From assembly GCA_001971685.1 (NCBI GenBank), contig CP019326.1:2480001-2544000 (forward strand): a DNA stretch of 64,000 bases, read 5' to 3'. Source of the stretch: Halomonas sp. 1513 (GTDB taxonomy: Bacteria > Pseudomonadota > Gammaproteobacteria > Pseudomonadales > Halomonadaceae). A model generated the notes under the pieces. It worked only from the letters and a program-made list of their open reading frames with translations. It had not been told where the DNA came from and made no database searches. Position 1 is the stretch's first letter. The number at the start of each line of letters is the position of its first letter. This document shows, one piece after another, positions 10,026 through 18,098 of the stretch. The position numbers were made by a program, and so were the translations under genes.

Positions 10026-10426
10026 GACTGGCCTCCTTGGTCTGGTTTCTGCGCCTTCCGCGCGGCTTCGGGCGCGGTAGCTGGTTTCTGCGCCTTTCGC
10101 GCGGCTTCGGGCGCGGTAGAGAGCAGCGCGCCCATGACGTCGCCGCGGAAGCCGTAGATATGCCGCGTGCCGGCGTAGGGAATCAGCGTTACCTCGCGGG
10201 TCTGCCCAGGCTCGAAGCGGATCGCCGTGCCGGCGGCCACGTCGAGGCGATAGCCGCGCGTCGTGTTGCGATCGAAGACCAGCGCCGGGTTGGCCTCGGC
10301 GAAGTGGTAGTGGGAGCCGATCTGAATCGGCCGGTCGCCGGTGTTGGCGACCTCGACGGTGATACGTTCGCGCCCTTCGCAGAGCGCGATCTCACCATCC
10401 TGCAATTGATACTCACCGGGAATCAT
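10022..10426 (-). CDS. ureB: Urease beta subunit with duplicated C-terminal tail
   Basis: UreB is the small structural beta subunit of urease. Residues 1-~103 match the family ([52 protein letters not shown]). The remaining ~30 residues are unusual: a 13-residue unit [12 protein letters not shown](A/D) occurs twice in a row before the end QGGQS. Bacterial UreB is usually about 100-110 residues, so this low-complexity Ala/Lys-rich tail extends the subunit beyond its usual end. The duplication is 39 bp at DNA level and in frame, so it does not disrupt the stop/start overlap with ureC. The tail probably lies on the surface of the complex and tolerates expansion. Confidence 0.97.
10042..10119. 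repeat. 39-bp tandem duplication in the 3' end of ureB
   Basis: Two adjacent 39-base copies (10042-10080 and 10081-10119) differ at a single base (CC versus TC in the middle). The length is a multiple of three, so ureB gains exactly 13 residues. The near identity suggests a recent slippage or unequal recombination event. Confidence 0.95.
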
Positions 10427-10438
10427 GGGGCGGCCTCC

Positions 10439-10741
<303 letters not shown>

Positions 10742-10790
10742 AGCGCGCTCCTCGTATCTGGTCGATGTTTGTCGGCAGCGCTGCGCGCTG

Positions 10791-10861
10791 CATCGCGGTT
10801 GAAACCGCTCCTACATTGGGCCGCGGCTCTGCTCCCTTGTGGGAGCGACTTCAGTCGCGAT
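10791..10861. repeat. Pair of inverted REP-like sequences between ureD and ureA
   Basis: Two short palindromic units lie in opposite orientation: ATCGCGGTTGAAACCGCTCC followed by TACA (10792-10815), and TGTGGGAGCGACTTCAGTCG then CGAT (10839-10861). They resemble the widespread GGAGCGGCTTCAGCCGCGAT-type REP elements of pseudomonads and relatives, arranged as a BIME-like pair. In an operon such pairs can form a long hairpin that protects upstream mRNA. Confidence 0.7.
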
Positions 10862-10877
10862 GATGTTGACTGCACCA

Positions 10878-11771
10878 TCATGTCAGCCAGATGCGTGGCG
10901 TATGCGCCTCGCGCCTCAGCAGCACAGGTCTGAGCAGTTCCCAGGCCTGCTGGCAGATCGCCCAGGCCTCATTACGCTCGGTGCCCAGGTAGCGCAGCAG
11001 CAGCACACCGTGGCGCAGGGTCACCGCCCACCGGTTGCTGTCGGGCAGCGACACCCGCAGCGTCTCGATGGCCGCCGTGGCGTCGCTATGGCTGAGCCCT
11101 ACCGCCCACAGCGTGGCCTGCACGCTGGCTCCTCCCTGCCCCCAGCGGCCGCGAAAGCGCCGGTGCTGTGGATCCAGCGGCTGGCGCTCCAGCCACAGCG
11201 GTTTGCCGTCCAGGGTCAGTCTAAAGCGCTGGTCGATACGCCCGGAGACATACGGCAAGCGGCTGGCTGGCCGGCCCAGTGCCAATACCTCCCAGCCCAG
11301 GCAGCGTGCGTCGCCGTGCAGCGCGATCTCGGTCTGCTGCACACCCCGCGAGCCGTCGAAGGCAATGGTCTCCTGGGGTAGCCACTCGAGGCTGGCGCCG
11401 TCGGCGACGCTGAGCCGGGTCTGCTGGCACCAGGCCACCCCTTGGCTGTCGGCCTTGTAGAGCTTGTTGGCCGCCGGTGTGGTGAGCAGCGCATGGCTGC
11501 CGGGCGCTAGCGAGGCTGAGATGCTCAACGCATCGCCGCTGACCAAGCCGCCGGGAGGGTGCAGCAGATAAACGTGACAGGCCCCCTCACGACCTTCCGG
11601 ATAGAAGGGCCGCTGTACGCGTAGCGGCCCTTGATGGCGGGCCTGCACCATGCGGGTGACCCGGTCGCGGCGCTCGAAGCCCAACGCCAGCGAGGCCGCC
11701 CAGTGACGCTCGGCATCGAAGCGATGCCCCGAGTCGGGAGCCGTTGGCAGGGCGTGCGGGATGGCCGTCAT
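10878..11771 (-). CDS. ureD: Urease accessory protein UreD
   Basis: UreD (UreH) binds apo-urease directly and, with UreF and UreG, forms the tunnel for nickel insertion. The 297-residue protein carries the family segments GPLRVQRPFYPEG, CHVYLLHPPGGLVSGD, LLTTPAANKLYK and LEWLPQETIAFDGS. The start at 11771 (MTAIPHALP) is chosen because the longer open frame passes through the sigma-54 promoter; the family N-terminus also fits. It is the first gene of the leftward ureDABCEFG operon. A near-consensus sigma-54 promoter at 11813-11828 would start the transcript about 30 bases before this ATG. Confidence 0.95.
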   Translation of the reverse strand: MTAIPHALPTAPDSGHRFDAERHWAASLALGFERRDRVTRMVQARHQGPLRVQRPFYPEGREGACHVYLLHPPGGLVSGDALSISASLAPGSHALLTTPAANKLYKADSQGVAWCQQTRLSVADGASLEWLPQETIAFDGSRGVQQTEIALHGDARCLGWEVLALGRPASRLPYVSGRIDQRFRLTLDGKPLWLERQPLDPQHRRFRGRWGQGGASVQATLWAVGLSHSDATAAIETLRVSLPDSNRWAVTLRHGVLLLRYLGTERNEAWAICQQAWELLRPVLLRREAHTPRIWLT

Positions 11772-11812
11772 GAAGCGAATTCCGTCAAAGTGGTGAGCGA
11801 TACACAGTACGT

Positions 11813-11828
11813 AGCAAGTCGCGTACCA
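11813..11828 (-). promoter_or_regulatory. Sigma-54 (RpoN) promoter of the urease operon
   Basis: Read leftward, the sequence TGGTACGCGACTTGCT matches the RpoN consensus TGGCACG-N4-TTGCW, with GG and GC exactly ten bases apart. It lies 42-57 bases before the ureD ATG, so transcription should begin near 11801. Urease being nitrogen regulated makes this assignment sensible. Confidence 0.8.
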
Positions 11829-11904
11829 TTTTGGTGAATGACCATTACCAGCACTATAAATCAACCAGTTACAGCGTATACAAAAGCCCATCCTGGGGCT
11901 TTCA

Positions 11905-11953
11905 TGCACCATACAGGCGCCGAATCGGTAGATTCATGCACCCGAGTGGCGCA
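11905..11953. promoter_or_regulatory. Two NtrC-like binding sites upstream of ureD
   Basis: Two imperfect NtrC palindromes of the form GCAC-N7-GTGC occur: TGCACCATACAGGCGCC (11905-11921) and TGCACCCGAGTGGCGCA (11937-11953). Both have GCGC instead of GTGC in the second half. They are centred about 85-120 bases upstream of the sigma-54 promoter, a normal enhancer distance. A small hairpin, AAAGCCC/GGGCTTT (11883-11902), lies between them and the promoter. Confidence 0.55.
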
Positions 11954-11969
11954 TCACACTCGGCCGCGC

Positions 11970-12012
11970 ACCAATAAAGGGCAAAGCCCGCCGCGGCGTG
12001 ACCACGGCGGGC
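11970..12012 (-). terminator. Terminator of the urt operon
   Basis: Read leftward from urtE, an 8-bp GC stem (GCCCGCCG/CGGCGGGC, 11986-11993 and 12005-12012) is followed by TTTGCCCTTTATT. It lies about 50 bases after the urtE stop and separates urt transcription from the ure promoter region. Confidence 0.75.
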
Positions 12013-12021
12013 GTCCTTCGC

Positions 12022-12056
12022 TGGCGCTTGGCGCTGGGCGCTGGGCGCTGGGCGCT
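12022..12056. repeat. Five tandem 7-bp units
   Basis: Five consecutive copies of (T/G)GGCGCT occupy 12022-12056, between the urtE stop and its terminator. The run is a simple-sequence array and may vary in copy number between strains. Confidence 0.9.
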
Positions 12057-12063
12057 GTAGTGC

Positions 12064-12762
12064 CTACACCGTCAGGTGCTGCTTGATCAGCTCGTCGGAG
12101 AGCTCGGCGATGGGCCCCATGGCTACCTCACGGCCGCGGTCCATGATCACGAAGCGGTCGGCGTACTTGCGGGCGAATGGCAGTTTCTGCTCCACCAGCA
12201 GCACGGTCAGGCCATCCTCGTCGATCAGCTTGCGGATCACCTCGCCGATCTGGGTGACGATATTGGGCTGGATGCCCTCCCCCGGCTCGTCCAGGATCAG
12301 CATCCTCGGCTCGATGACCAGCGCCCGGCCGATGGCCAGCTGCTGCTGCTGGCCGCCGGAGAGATCGCCGCCGCGGCGGTGGCGCATCTCCTTGAGCACC
12401 GGGAATAGTTCGTAGATACGCTCGGGAATGCTGCGCTTGCCGTCGCTGCGCGCGGCGAGGCCGGTGCGCAGGTTCTCCTCGACGGTCAGCAGCGGAAAGA
12501 TCTGCCGTCCCTGGGGCACGTAGCCGATGCCCAGCCGCGAGCGCTCCTCGATCCGCTTGCGGGTCAGCTCGATGTCATCGGCGAAGCGCAAGCTGCCGTC
12601 GGCCACTCGCTCCTCGCCCATCACGCACTTGAGCAGGGTAGTCTTGCCCACCCCGTTGCGGCCCATCACGCAGGTGCACTCACCGGCCGGCACCTCGAGG
12701 CTCAGGTCCCACAGGGTGTGGCTCTCGCCGTAGTAGTGATTGAGCTTGTCGACCTTGAGCAT
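12064..12762 (-). CDS. urtE: Urea ABC transporter ATP-binding protein UrtE
   Basis: UrtE is one of two ATPases that power the high-affinity urea importer UrtABCDE. The 232-residue protein has the Walker A GRNGVGKTT (about residues 34-42), the signature LSGGQQQQLAIGRAL (~138-152), Walker B MLILDEPGEGIQPNIV and the switch His region. It resembles the LivF branch of the amino-acid (HAAT) transporter family; UrtE is assigned because it ends a complete urtABCDE operon beside urease. The start overlaps the urtD stop by one base, implying coupled translation. Confidence 0.95.
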   Translation of the reverse strand: MLKVDKLNHYYGESHTLWDLSLEVPAGECTCVMGRNGVGKTTLLKCVMGEERVADGSLRFADDIELTRKRIEERSRLGIGYVPQGRQIFPLLTVEENLRTGLAARSDGKRSIPERIYELFPVLKEMRHRRGGDLSGGQQQQLAIGRALVIEPRMLILDEPGEGIQPNIVTQIGEVIRKLIDEDGLTVLLVEQKLPFARKYADRFVIMDRGREVAMGPIAELSDELIKQHLTV

Positions 12763-13595
12763 CAGGCGGCCTCCTCGCTTTCACCGAGGTAGACCTCGAT
12801 CACCCGCGGGTCATTCTGCACCTGGTCCATGCTGCCCTCGGCCAGCACGCTGCCCTGGTGCAGCACCGTGACCTTGCGCGCAATCGAGCGCACGAAGCCC
12901 ATATCGTGCTCAACGACGACCACGGACTGTTTTCCCGCGAGCCCGGTGAGCAGCTCGGCGGTGCGCTCCATCTCCTGCTCGGTCATGCCCGCCACCGGCT
13001 CGTCGACCAGCAGCAGCCGCGGCCGCTGCATCAGCAGCATGCCGATCTCCAGCCACTGCTTCTGGCCGTGGGAGAGGATACCCGCCGGGCGCCAGCGCAG
13101 CTCGGCGAGGCCGGTCATCTCCAGCACCTCGTCGATGCGATCCCGAGCGGGTCCGTCCAGGCGCGCGATCAGGGTCGGCAGCACCCGCTTGTCGGCGGTC
13201 ATGGCCAGTTCCAGGTTCTCGAATACCGACAGCGCCTCGAACACCGTGGGCTTCTGGAACTTGCGGCCAATCCCCAGCGCGGCGATCTCTGGTTCGTTCA
13301 TGGTCAGCAGGTTGTGGCGGGCACCAAACCACACCTTGCCCTGATCGGGCCGGGTCTTGCCGGTGATGATATCCATCATGGTGGTCTTACCGGCGCCGTT
13401 GGGGCCGATGATGCAGCGCAGTTCGCCGTCGTCGACGGTCAGGTTGAGATCATTGATGGCCTTGAAGCCGTCGAAGCTCACCGTGACGTCCTCCATGTAG
13501 AGGATTGGCCCGTGACGCACGTCCACCGGCGATTCGGCGGGCGCCATGAAGTCGAACACGCGGTCACGCTGGGCTAGGGATTTGATCAGGCTCAT
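12762..13595 (-). CDS. urtD: Urea ABC transporter ATP-binding protein UrtD
   Basis: UrtD is the second cytoplasmic ATPase of the urea importer, related to LivG. The 277-residue protein has an N-terminal extension of ~28 residues, then Walker A GPNGAGKTTMMDIITG (near residue 65-80), the signature LSHGQKQWLEIGMLL and Walker B LLLVDEPVAGMTEQE. The signature has LSHGQ instead of LSGGQ, which is common in this subfamily. It overlaps urtC by four bases at its start and urtE by one base at its end, so the three genes are translationally linked. Confidence 0.95.
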   Translation of the reverse strand: MSLIKSLAQRDRVFDFMAPAESPVDVRHGPILYMEDVTVSFDGFKAINDLNLTVDDGELRCIIGPNGAGKTTMMDIITGKTRPDQGKVWFGARHNLLTMNEPEIAALGIGRKFQKPTVFEALSVFENLELAMTADKRVLPTLIARLDGPARDRIDEVLEMTGLAELRWRPAGILSHGQKQWLEIGMLLMQRPRLLLVDEPVAGMTEQEMERTAELLTGLAGKQSVVVVEHDMGFVRSIARKVTVLHQGSVLAEGSMDQVQNDPRVIEVYLGESEEAA

Positions 13596-14719
13596 GAGGG
13601 CACCTCCTGGCCGGGAGCGGCGCTGTCAGCGTCGCGCCGCCGCTTGAGTCGGTAGGCGAGCAAGCCGGCCACGCCCTTGGGCAGGAACACCGTGACCAGC
13701 ACGAACATCGCGCCCAGCGCGAACAGCCAGGCGTCGGGCATCACGCCGGTGAACACCGTCTTGGCGTAGTTGACCAGGATCGCCCCGATCACCGCGCCGT
13801 AAAGAGTCGCACGACCGCCCAGCGCGACCCACAGCACGATCTCGATGGAGAAGATCGGCGAGAACTCGCTGGGGTTGATGATACCCACCTGGGGCACATA
13901 GAGCGCGCCGGCAAGCCCGGCGAGCATCGCCGAGACCACGAACACGAACAGCTGGAAACGCTCGACCCGGTAGCCGAGAAAGCGGGTGCGCGCCTCGGCG
14001 TCGCGAGTCGCCACGCAGACCCGGCCCAGCTTGCTGTCGACGATGGCGCGACACAGCAGGTAGCCGGCACCCAGCGCTACCCCGGTGGCCAGGAACAGGC
14101 CCAGTCGGGTTTCGTTACTGCGCAGGTTGAAGCCCAGGATATCGCGAAAGTCGGTGAGGCCGTCGCTGCCGCCAAAGCCCATCTCGTTGCGATAGAAGGC
14201 CAGCATCAGGGCGAAGGTCAGCGCCTGGGTGATGATCGACAGATAGACCCCGGTGACCCGCGAGCGGAACGCCAGGAAGCCGAACACCAGCGCCAGCGCG
14301 CCGGGGGCCAGCAGCACCATCAGGAAGGCGAACCAGGCCATGTCGAAGCCCAGCCAGTACCAGGGTAGCGACTCCCAGCTCAGGAATACCATGAAGTCGG
14401 GGAGCACCGGGTCACCGTAGGTGCCGCGGTCGCCGATCTGGCGCATCAGATACATGCCCATGGCGTAACCGCCGATGGCGAAGAAGGCGCCGTGGCCGAG
14501 GCTGAGAATGCCCAGATAGCCCCACACCAGGTCCACCGCCACGGCCAGCAGTGCATAGCTGAGGTACTTGCCGAACAGGTTGACGGTGTAGGCGTTGACG
14601 TAGAGCGGATGCCCTGCCGGCACCACCACATGCAGCAGCGTGACCAGGGTCATGGCGGCCAGCAGCACGCCGATGAACAGCTGGGTCGAACGCTCATTGA
14701 ACGGTTGCGTTAACCACAT
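13592..14719 (-). CDS. urtC: Urea ABC transporter permease UrtC
   Basis: UrtC is one of the two membrane subunits of the urea importer. The 375-residue protein has about ten hydrophobic segments of the LivM type, with the conserved stretch LVWGYLGILSLGHGAFFAIGG (in part) near residues 63-83 and the EAA-like loop around RFLGYRVERFQLFVFV. The C-terminus is basic and cytoplasmic. It follows urtB by five bases. Substrate assignment comes from the operon and the nearby urease genes rather than from a residue signature. Confidence 0.94.
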   Translation of the reverse strand: MWLTQPFNERSTQLFIGVLLAAMTLVTLLHVVVPAGHPLYVNAYTVNLFGKYLSYALLAVAVDLVWGYLGILSLGHGAFFAIGGYAMGMYLMRQIGDRGTYGDPVLPDFMVFLSWESLPWYWLGFDMAWFAFLMVLLAPGALALVFGFLAFRSRVTGVYLSIITQALTFALMLAFYRNEMGFGGSDGLTDFRDILGFNLRSNETRLGLFLATGVALGAGYLLCRAIVDSKLGRVCVATRDAEARTRFLGYRVERFQLFVFVVSAMLAGLAGALYVPQVGIINPSEFSPIFSIEIVLWVALGGRATLYGAVIGAILVNYAKTVFTGVMPDAWLFALGAMFVLVTVFLPKGVAGLLAYRLKRRRDADSAAPGQEVPS

Positions 14720-14724
14720 CGCGA

Positions 14725-16320
14725 TCAGCCCTCCGCCGCGCGGCCCTTTTGCGGAAAGAGTCCGCGGGGGCGCTTCTGAATGAACAGGATGATGAACACC
14801 AGTACGATGATCTTGGCCAGCACGGCGCCCGCCCAGGGCTCCAGTACCTGATTGATCACGCCCAGCGAGAGGCCGGCGACCAGGGTGCCCCAGAGGTTAC
14901 CCACCCCGCCGAACACCACCACCATGAAGGAGTCGATGATGTAGTTCTGGCCCAGGTTGGGGCCGACATTGGTGAGCTGCGACAGCGCCACCCCAGCGAG
15001 ACCGGCAACGCCGGACCCCAGGCCGAAGGTGAGGATATCGACGCGGGTGGCGCGGATACCCATGGAACGCGCCATGGCACGGTTCTGGGTCACCGCGCGC
15101 ACCTCAAGGCCGAGCCGGGTGCGGCGCATCACCAGCATCAGCGCGGCGAATACCACCAGGGCGAAGCCGATCACGTACATGCGATTGAGGGTCAGCGACA
15201 GGGCGTCGTTGACCACCAGCGAGCCGCTCAACCACTCCGGGGATACCACGGTGCGGTTCTGGGGAGAAATCGCGGTGCGCACCAGCTGCTGGAGAATCAG
15301 GCTGACACCGAAGGTCGCCAGCAGCGTCTCCAGCGGGCGTCCCTTGAGGAACTGGATCACGCCGCGCTCGATGGCGATGCCGGCCAGGGCCGCGACCATG
15401 AAGCCCGCGGGTATCGACAGAATCAGTGCCAGCCCCGGCTGCCCGGGAATCAGCTGCTGCATCGCCCAGGTGGTATAGGCGCCGAGCATGATCAGCTCGC
15501 CGTGGGCCATGTTGATCACCCCCATTACCCCGAAGGTGATGGCCAGGCCAATCGCCGCCAGTACCAGCACCGAGCCCATCGAGAGGCCGAAGTAGAGCGT
15601 CTCGGCGGCGCGATTGAGGCGCAGGTTCTGCTCGATGTTGCCGAGCGCCGTGGCGGCGGCCGCGGCGATCTCTTCGTCGTCGCTGTTGGTGGCCTGGTTG
15701 AGCGCCACCCGCACCCGCGGATGCAGGCTGCCGTCGAGATGTTCGATGGCCAGGATGTCGCCCTGATCGAGGCGGTGAATGGCCAGCGCCAGGGTCAGGC
15801 GCTGGCGGACTCGCGCATCCTCCTCCTCTTCGATCAGCGCTTCGATGGGCTCGGCGAGCTCCTCATCCACCTCGCCGAGCAACCGCTCCGCCGAGGTGCG
15901 GCGCTGTTCGAGATTGGGCGAGTAGAGGTCGACCACCGCGATGACGCTGCGCAGCTGATTGCGTAGCGCATTGTTGATGCCGATGCGGTCGAGGTCGCGG
16001 CGCGACATCTCGCCCAGGTCCTCGCCGCTCAGGGCGTCTTCGACCGGCCAGTCGCGCCCGCTGTTGTCGAGCACGATCACGAAGCGGCCGTCATCGGCGC
16101 GCTGCAGGCGGCCGTCGAGCAGCGCCTGCAGCCAGCCCCGCGCGCGCTCGTCGTCACTGGCGACGATGGCGTCGATGGCCTCGCCCTTGGCGGGAAAGCT
16201 GTCGACGTCGAGCGCCTCCAGCAGTTCGATGGCCGCCTCGTCGTCAGCCGACGTCTGGGCGTGCGCGGTCAACGGCATGACCAGCAGCGCCAGCAGCCAG
16301 AATAAAAGGAGACTCCTCAT
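14725..16320 (-). CDS. urtB: Urea ABC transporter permease UrtB, long form
   Basis: UrtB is the LivH-like permease of the urea importer. At 531 residues it is much longer than LivH (~300). It begins with a signal peptide (LLLFWLLALLVMPLTAHA), followed by a ~210-residue soluble region rich in acidic and helical repeats (EALDVDSFPAKGEAIDAIVA; LLGEVDEELAEPIEALIEEE), and only then the membrane part from about residue 240, starting YFGLSMGSVLVLAAIGLAIT. This long form with a periplasmic N-terminal helical-repeat domain is the usual type in proteobacterial urt operons. The added domain may help dock UrtA or sense substrate; this is inference. Confidence 0.94.
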   Translation of the reverse strand: MRSLLLFWLLALLVMPLTAHAQTSADDEAAIELLEALDVDSFPAKGEAIDAIVASDDERARGWLQALLDGRLQRADDGRFVIVLDNSGRDWPVEDALSGEDLGEMSRRDLDRIGINNALRNQLRSVIAVVDLYSPNLEQRRTSAERLLGEVDEELAEPIEALIEEEEDARVRQRLTLALAIHRLDQGDILAIEHLDGSLHPRVRVALNQATNSDDEEIAAAAATALGNIEQNLRLNRAAETLYFGLSMGSVLVLAAIGLAITFGVMGVINMAHGELIMLGAYTTWAMQQLIPGQPGLALILSIPAGFMVAALAGIAIERGVIQFLKGRPLETLLATFGVSLILQQLVRTAISPQNRTVVSPEWLSGSLVVNDALSLTLNRMYVIGFALVVFAALMLVMRRTRLGLEVRAVTQNRAMARSMGIRATRVDILTFGLGSGVAGLAGVALSQLTNVGPNLGQNYIIDSFMVVVFGGVGNLWGTLVAGLSLGVINQVLEPWAGAVLAKIIVLVFIILFIQKRPRGLFPQKGRAAEG

Positions 16321-16403
16321 GGGTTCTTCCTTTGCGATAGAGAGTAACGAAATGGGTCAAGCGGGCGTGCGCCCCACCGCTGGGCGGCGGGGCCAGGGTG
16401 CTA

Positions 16404-17744
16404 TCACTCTTCGGCGAGGGCTTCTTCGGCTTCTTCGGCCGCGGTGCTGCCGCCGCAGGAGCCGGTGGCCACGTTGTAGTTGCCGCAGCGCATCGGCGCC
16501 TGCCAGTCGGCCATCAGGTCACGCGAACCCGGCAGGAAGTCGGACCAGGCGTCGCCGGCCACGGTGGACGGGGTCTGCCAGACGATGTCGAACTGGCCGT
16601 TGTCCTGGACCTCGCCGATCAGCACCGGCTTGGTGATATGGTGGTTGGGCATCATCGCCGCATAGCCGCCTGTGAGGTTGGGCACCGCCACGCCGATGAT
16701 CGCGTCCTTGATGGCATCCGGATCGGTGGTGCCAGCCTTGCGCACCGCCTCGGCCCACATGTTGAAGCCGATGTAGTGGGCTTCCATGGGATCGTTGGTG
16801 ACGGCCTCTTCGTCGCCGGTGTAGTCGATCCAGGCATCGATGAAGTCGTAGTTCTCATCGGTGTCGACGCTCATGAAGTAGTTCCAGGCGGCCAGGTGGC
16901 CGACCAGCGGGCCGGTGTCGATGCCGGACAGCTCCTGCTCACCCACCGAGAAGGCGATGACCGGAATATCGGCGGCGTCGATGCCCTGGTTGCCCAGCTC
17001 ACGGTAGAACGGCACGTTGGCATCGCCGTTGATGGTCGAAACCACCGCGGTGGGCTTGCCCTCTTCGCCGAAGCGGCGAATCTCGCTGACGATGTTCTGC
17101 CAGTCGGAGTGCCCGAAGGGGGTGTACTCGATCATGATGTCCTCGTCGGCCACGCCGTGCTCTTCCTTGAGGAAGGCTTCGAGGATGCGATTGGTGGTGC
17201 GCGGATAGACGTAGTCGGTGCCGATCAGCGCGAAGCGTTCGATACCCACTTCGTTGATCAGGTACTCCACCGCCGGAATTGCCTGCTGGTTGGGCGCGGC
17301 ACCGGTGTAGAAGACGTTCTCGGAGGACTCCTCGCCTTCATACTGCACCGGATAGAACAGCAGGCCGTTGAGCTCCTCGAACACCGGCAGCACCGCCTTG
17401 CGCGACACCGACGTCCAGTTGCCGAAGACCACGTCGACTTCGTGCTGCTCGAGCAGTTCGCGAGCGCGCTCGGCGAACAGCGGCCAGTTGGAGGCCGGAT
17501 CGACCACCACTGCCTCGAGCTCGCGACCCAGCAGGCCGCCCTGCGCGTTCTGCTGCTCGATGAGCATCTCGACGGTGTCCTTGAGCACCGTCTCGCTGAT
17601 CGCCATGGTGCCCGACAGCGAGTGAAGGATACCGACCTTGATCGGATCGTCGGCCAGCGCCTGGCCGGCACCGGTCAGGGTACCGGCGGCCAGCATGGCG
17701 GCGATGAGACGACGGGGAGTAAAGGATGCCTTGGGTGCGTTCAC
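16404..17744 (-). CDS. urtA: Urea ABC transporter substrate-binding protein UrtA
   Basis: UrtA is the periplasmic binding protein that captures urea. The 446-residue protein has a signal peptide (RRLIAAMLAAGTLTGAGQALA, cleavage near residue 31) and the type I periplasmic-binding fold beginning DPIKVGILHSLSGTMAISET. Family-typical segments include FYPVQYEGEESSENVFYTGA and AAWNYFMSVDTDENYDF. The C-terminus has CGNYNVATGSCGG, with two cysteines that may form a disulphide, then an acidic tail. It is the first and probably most highly expressed gene of urtABCDE, preceded by a sigma-54 promoter and three NtrC-like sites. Confidence 0.96.
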   Translation of the reverse strand: MNAPKASFTPRRLIAAMLAAGTLTGAGQALADDPIKVGILHSLSGTMAISETVLKDTVEMLIEQQNAQGGLLGRELEAVVVDPASNWPLFAERARELLEQHEVDVVFGNWTSVSRKAVLPVFEELNGLLFYPVQYEGEESSENVFYTGAAPNQQAIPAVEYLINEVGIERFALIGTDYVYPRTTNRILEAFLKEEHGVADEDIMIEYTPFGHSDWQNIVSEIRRFGEEGKPTAVVSTINGDANVPFYRELGNQGIDAADIPVIAFSVGEQELSGIDTGPLVGHLAAWNYFMSVDTDENYDFIDAWIDYTGDEEAVTNDPMEAHYIGFNMWAEAVRKAGTTDPDAIKDAIIGVAVPNLTGGYAAMMPNHHITKPVLIGEVQDNGQFDIVWQTPSTVAGDAWSDFLPGSRDLMADWQAPMRCGNYNVATGSCGGSTAAEEAEEALAEE

Positions 17745-17872
17745 GAGATTCTCCTTGCGGAACCTGGTTGTTATGCGCCTGTGGAGGGGCCTGGCCCACT
17801 ACCGCGGCGTGGTGTCCAGCGACACATCAGCCAACGTCCGGCGATTCGGCGCGGCTGTCGCAAGGAAGCTAT

Positions 17873-17888
17873 CGCAAGGGTTATGCCA
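17873..17888 (-). promoter_or_regulatory. Sigma-54 (RpoN) promoter of the urt operon
   Basis: Read leftward, TGGCATAACCCTTGCG matches TGGCAYR-N4-TTGC with correct GG/GC spacing; only the last base deviates. Transcription should start near 17861, giving a leader of about 115 bases before urtA. Confidence 0.8.
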
Positions 17889-17964
17889 ACCGCGCACTGG
17901 ACGGTTTTTTGCGTTCCTTTTCAATCACCTACATACAAATAACCGATCCCGCAAACCCTTAGTG

Positions 17965-18046
17965 CGCACCATTGCCGTGCATCTCTTCTTCGCTGCACCC
18001 CCTTGATGCGCCATAACAGGGAATCGCTGCGCACCCAAGCGGTGCA
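17965..18046. promoter_or_regulatory. Three NtrC-like enhancer sites upstream of urtA
   Basis: Three copies of the NtrC pattern GCAC-N7-GTGC lie 80-160 bases upstream of the sigma-54 promoter: CGCACCATTGCCGTGCA (17965-17981, perfect half-sites), TGCACCCCCTTGATGCG (17994-18010, one mismatch) and CGCACCCAAGCGGTGCA (18030-18046, perfect half-sites). Centres are 29 and 36 bases apart. The last one abuts the A/T run of the neighbouring terminator. Confidence 0.75.
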
Positions 18047-18072
18047 AAAAAATGCCGCCCTGAGGGCGGCAC
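18046..18072 (-). terminator. Intrinsic terminator of the acyl-CoA dehydrogenase gene
   Basis: Read leftward, a GCCGCCC/GGGCGGC stem with a short loop (18054-18070) is followed by ATTTTTTT, a textbook intrinsic terminator about 30 bases after the stop codon. Confidence 0.9.
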
Positions 18073-18098
18073 GGTCATAGTCGCGAGAAGGCCATCGC

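Larger units (their letters stand above)
17745..18098. other. Regulatory gap upstream of urtA (354 bases)
   Basis: No gene is visible here. The region contains, from left to right, the urtA leader, a sigma-54 promoter (17873-17888), three NtrC-like palindromes (17965-18046) and the terminator of the acyl-CoA dehydrogenase gene (18046-18072). Confidence 0.8.

Noticed and set aside
11882..11902. AAAGCCC/GGGCTTT hairpin between NtrC-like sites and the ure promoter as a terminator
   Set aside because: It lies upstream of the predicted ure start and after the urt terminator, with only a short T run; more likely incidental or regulatory.
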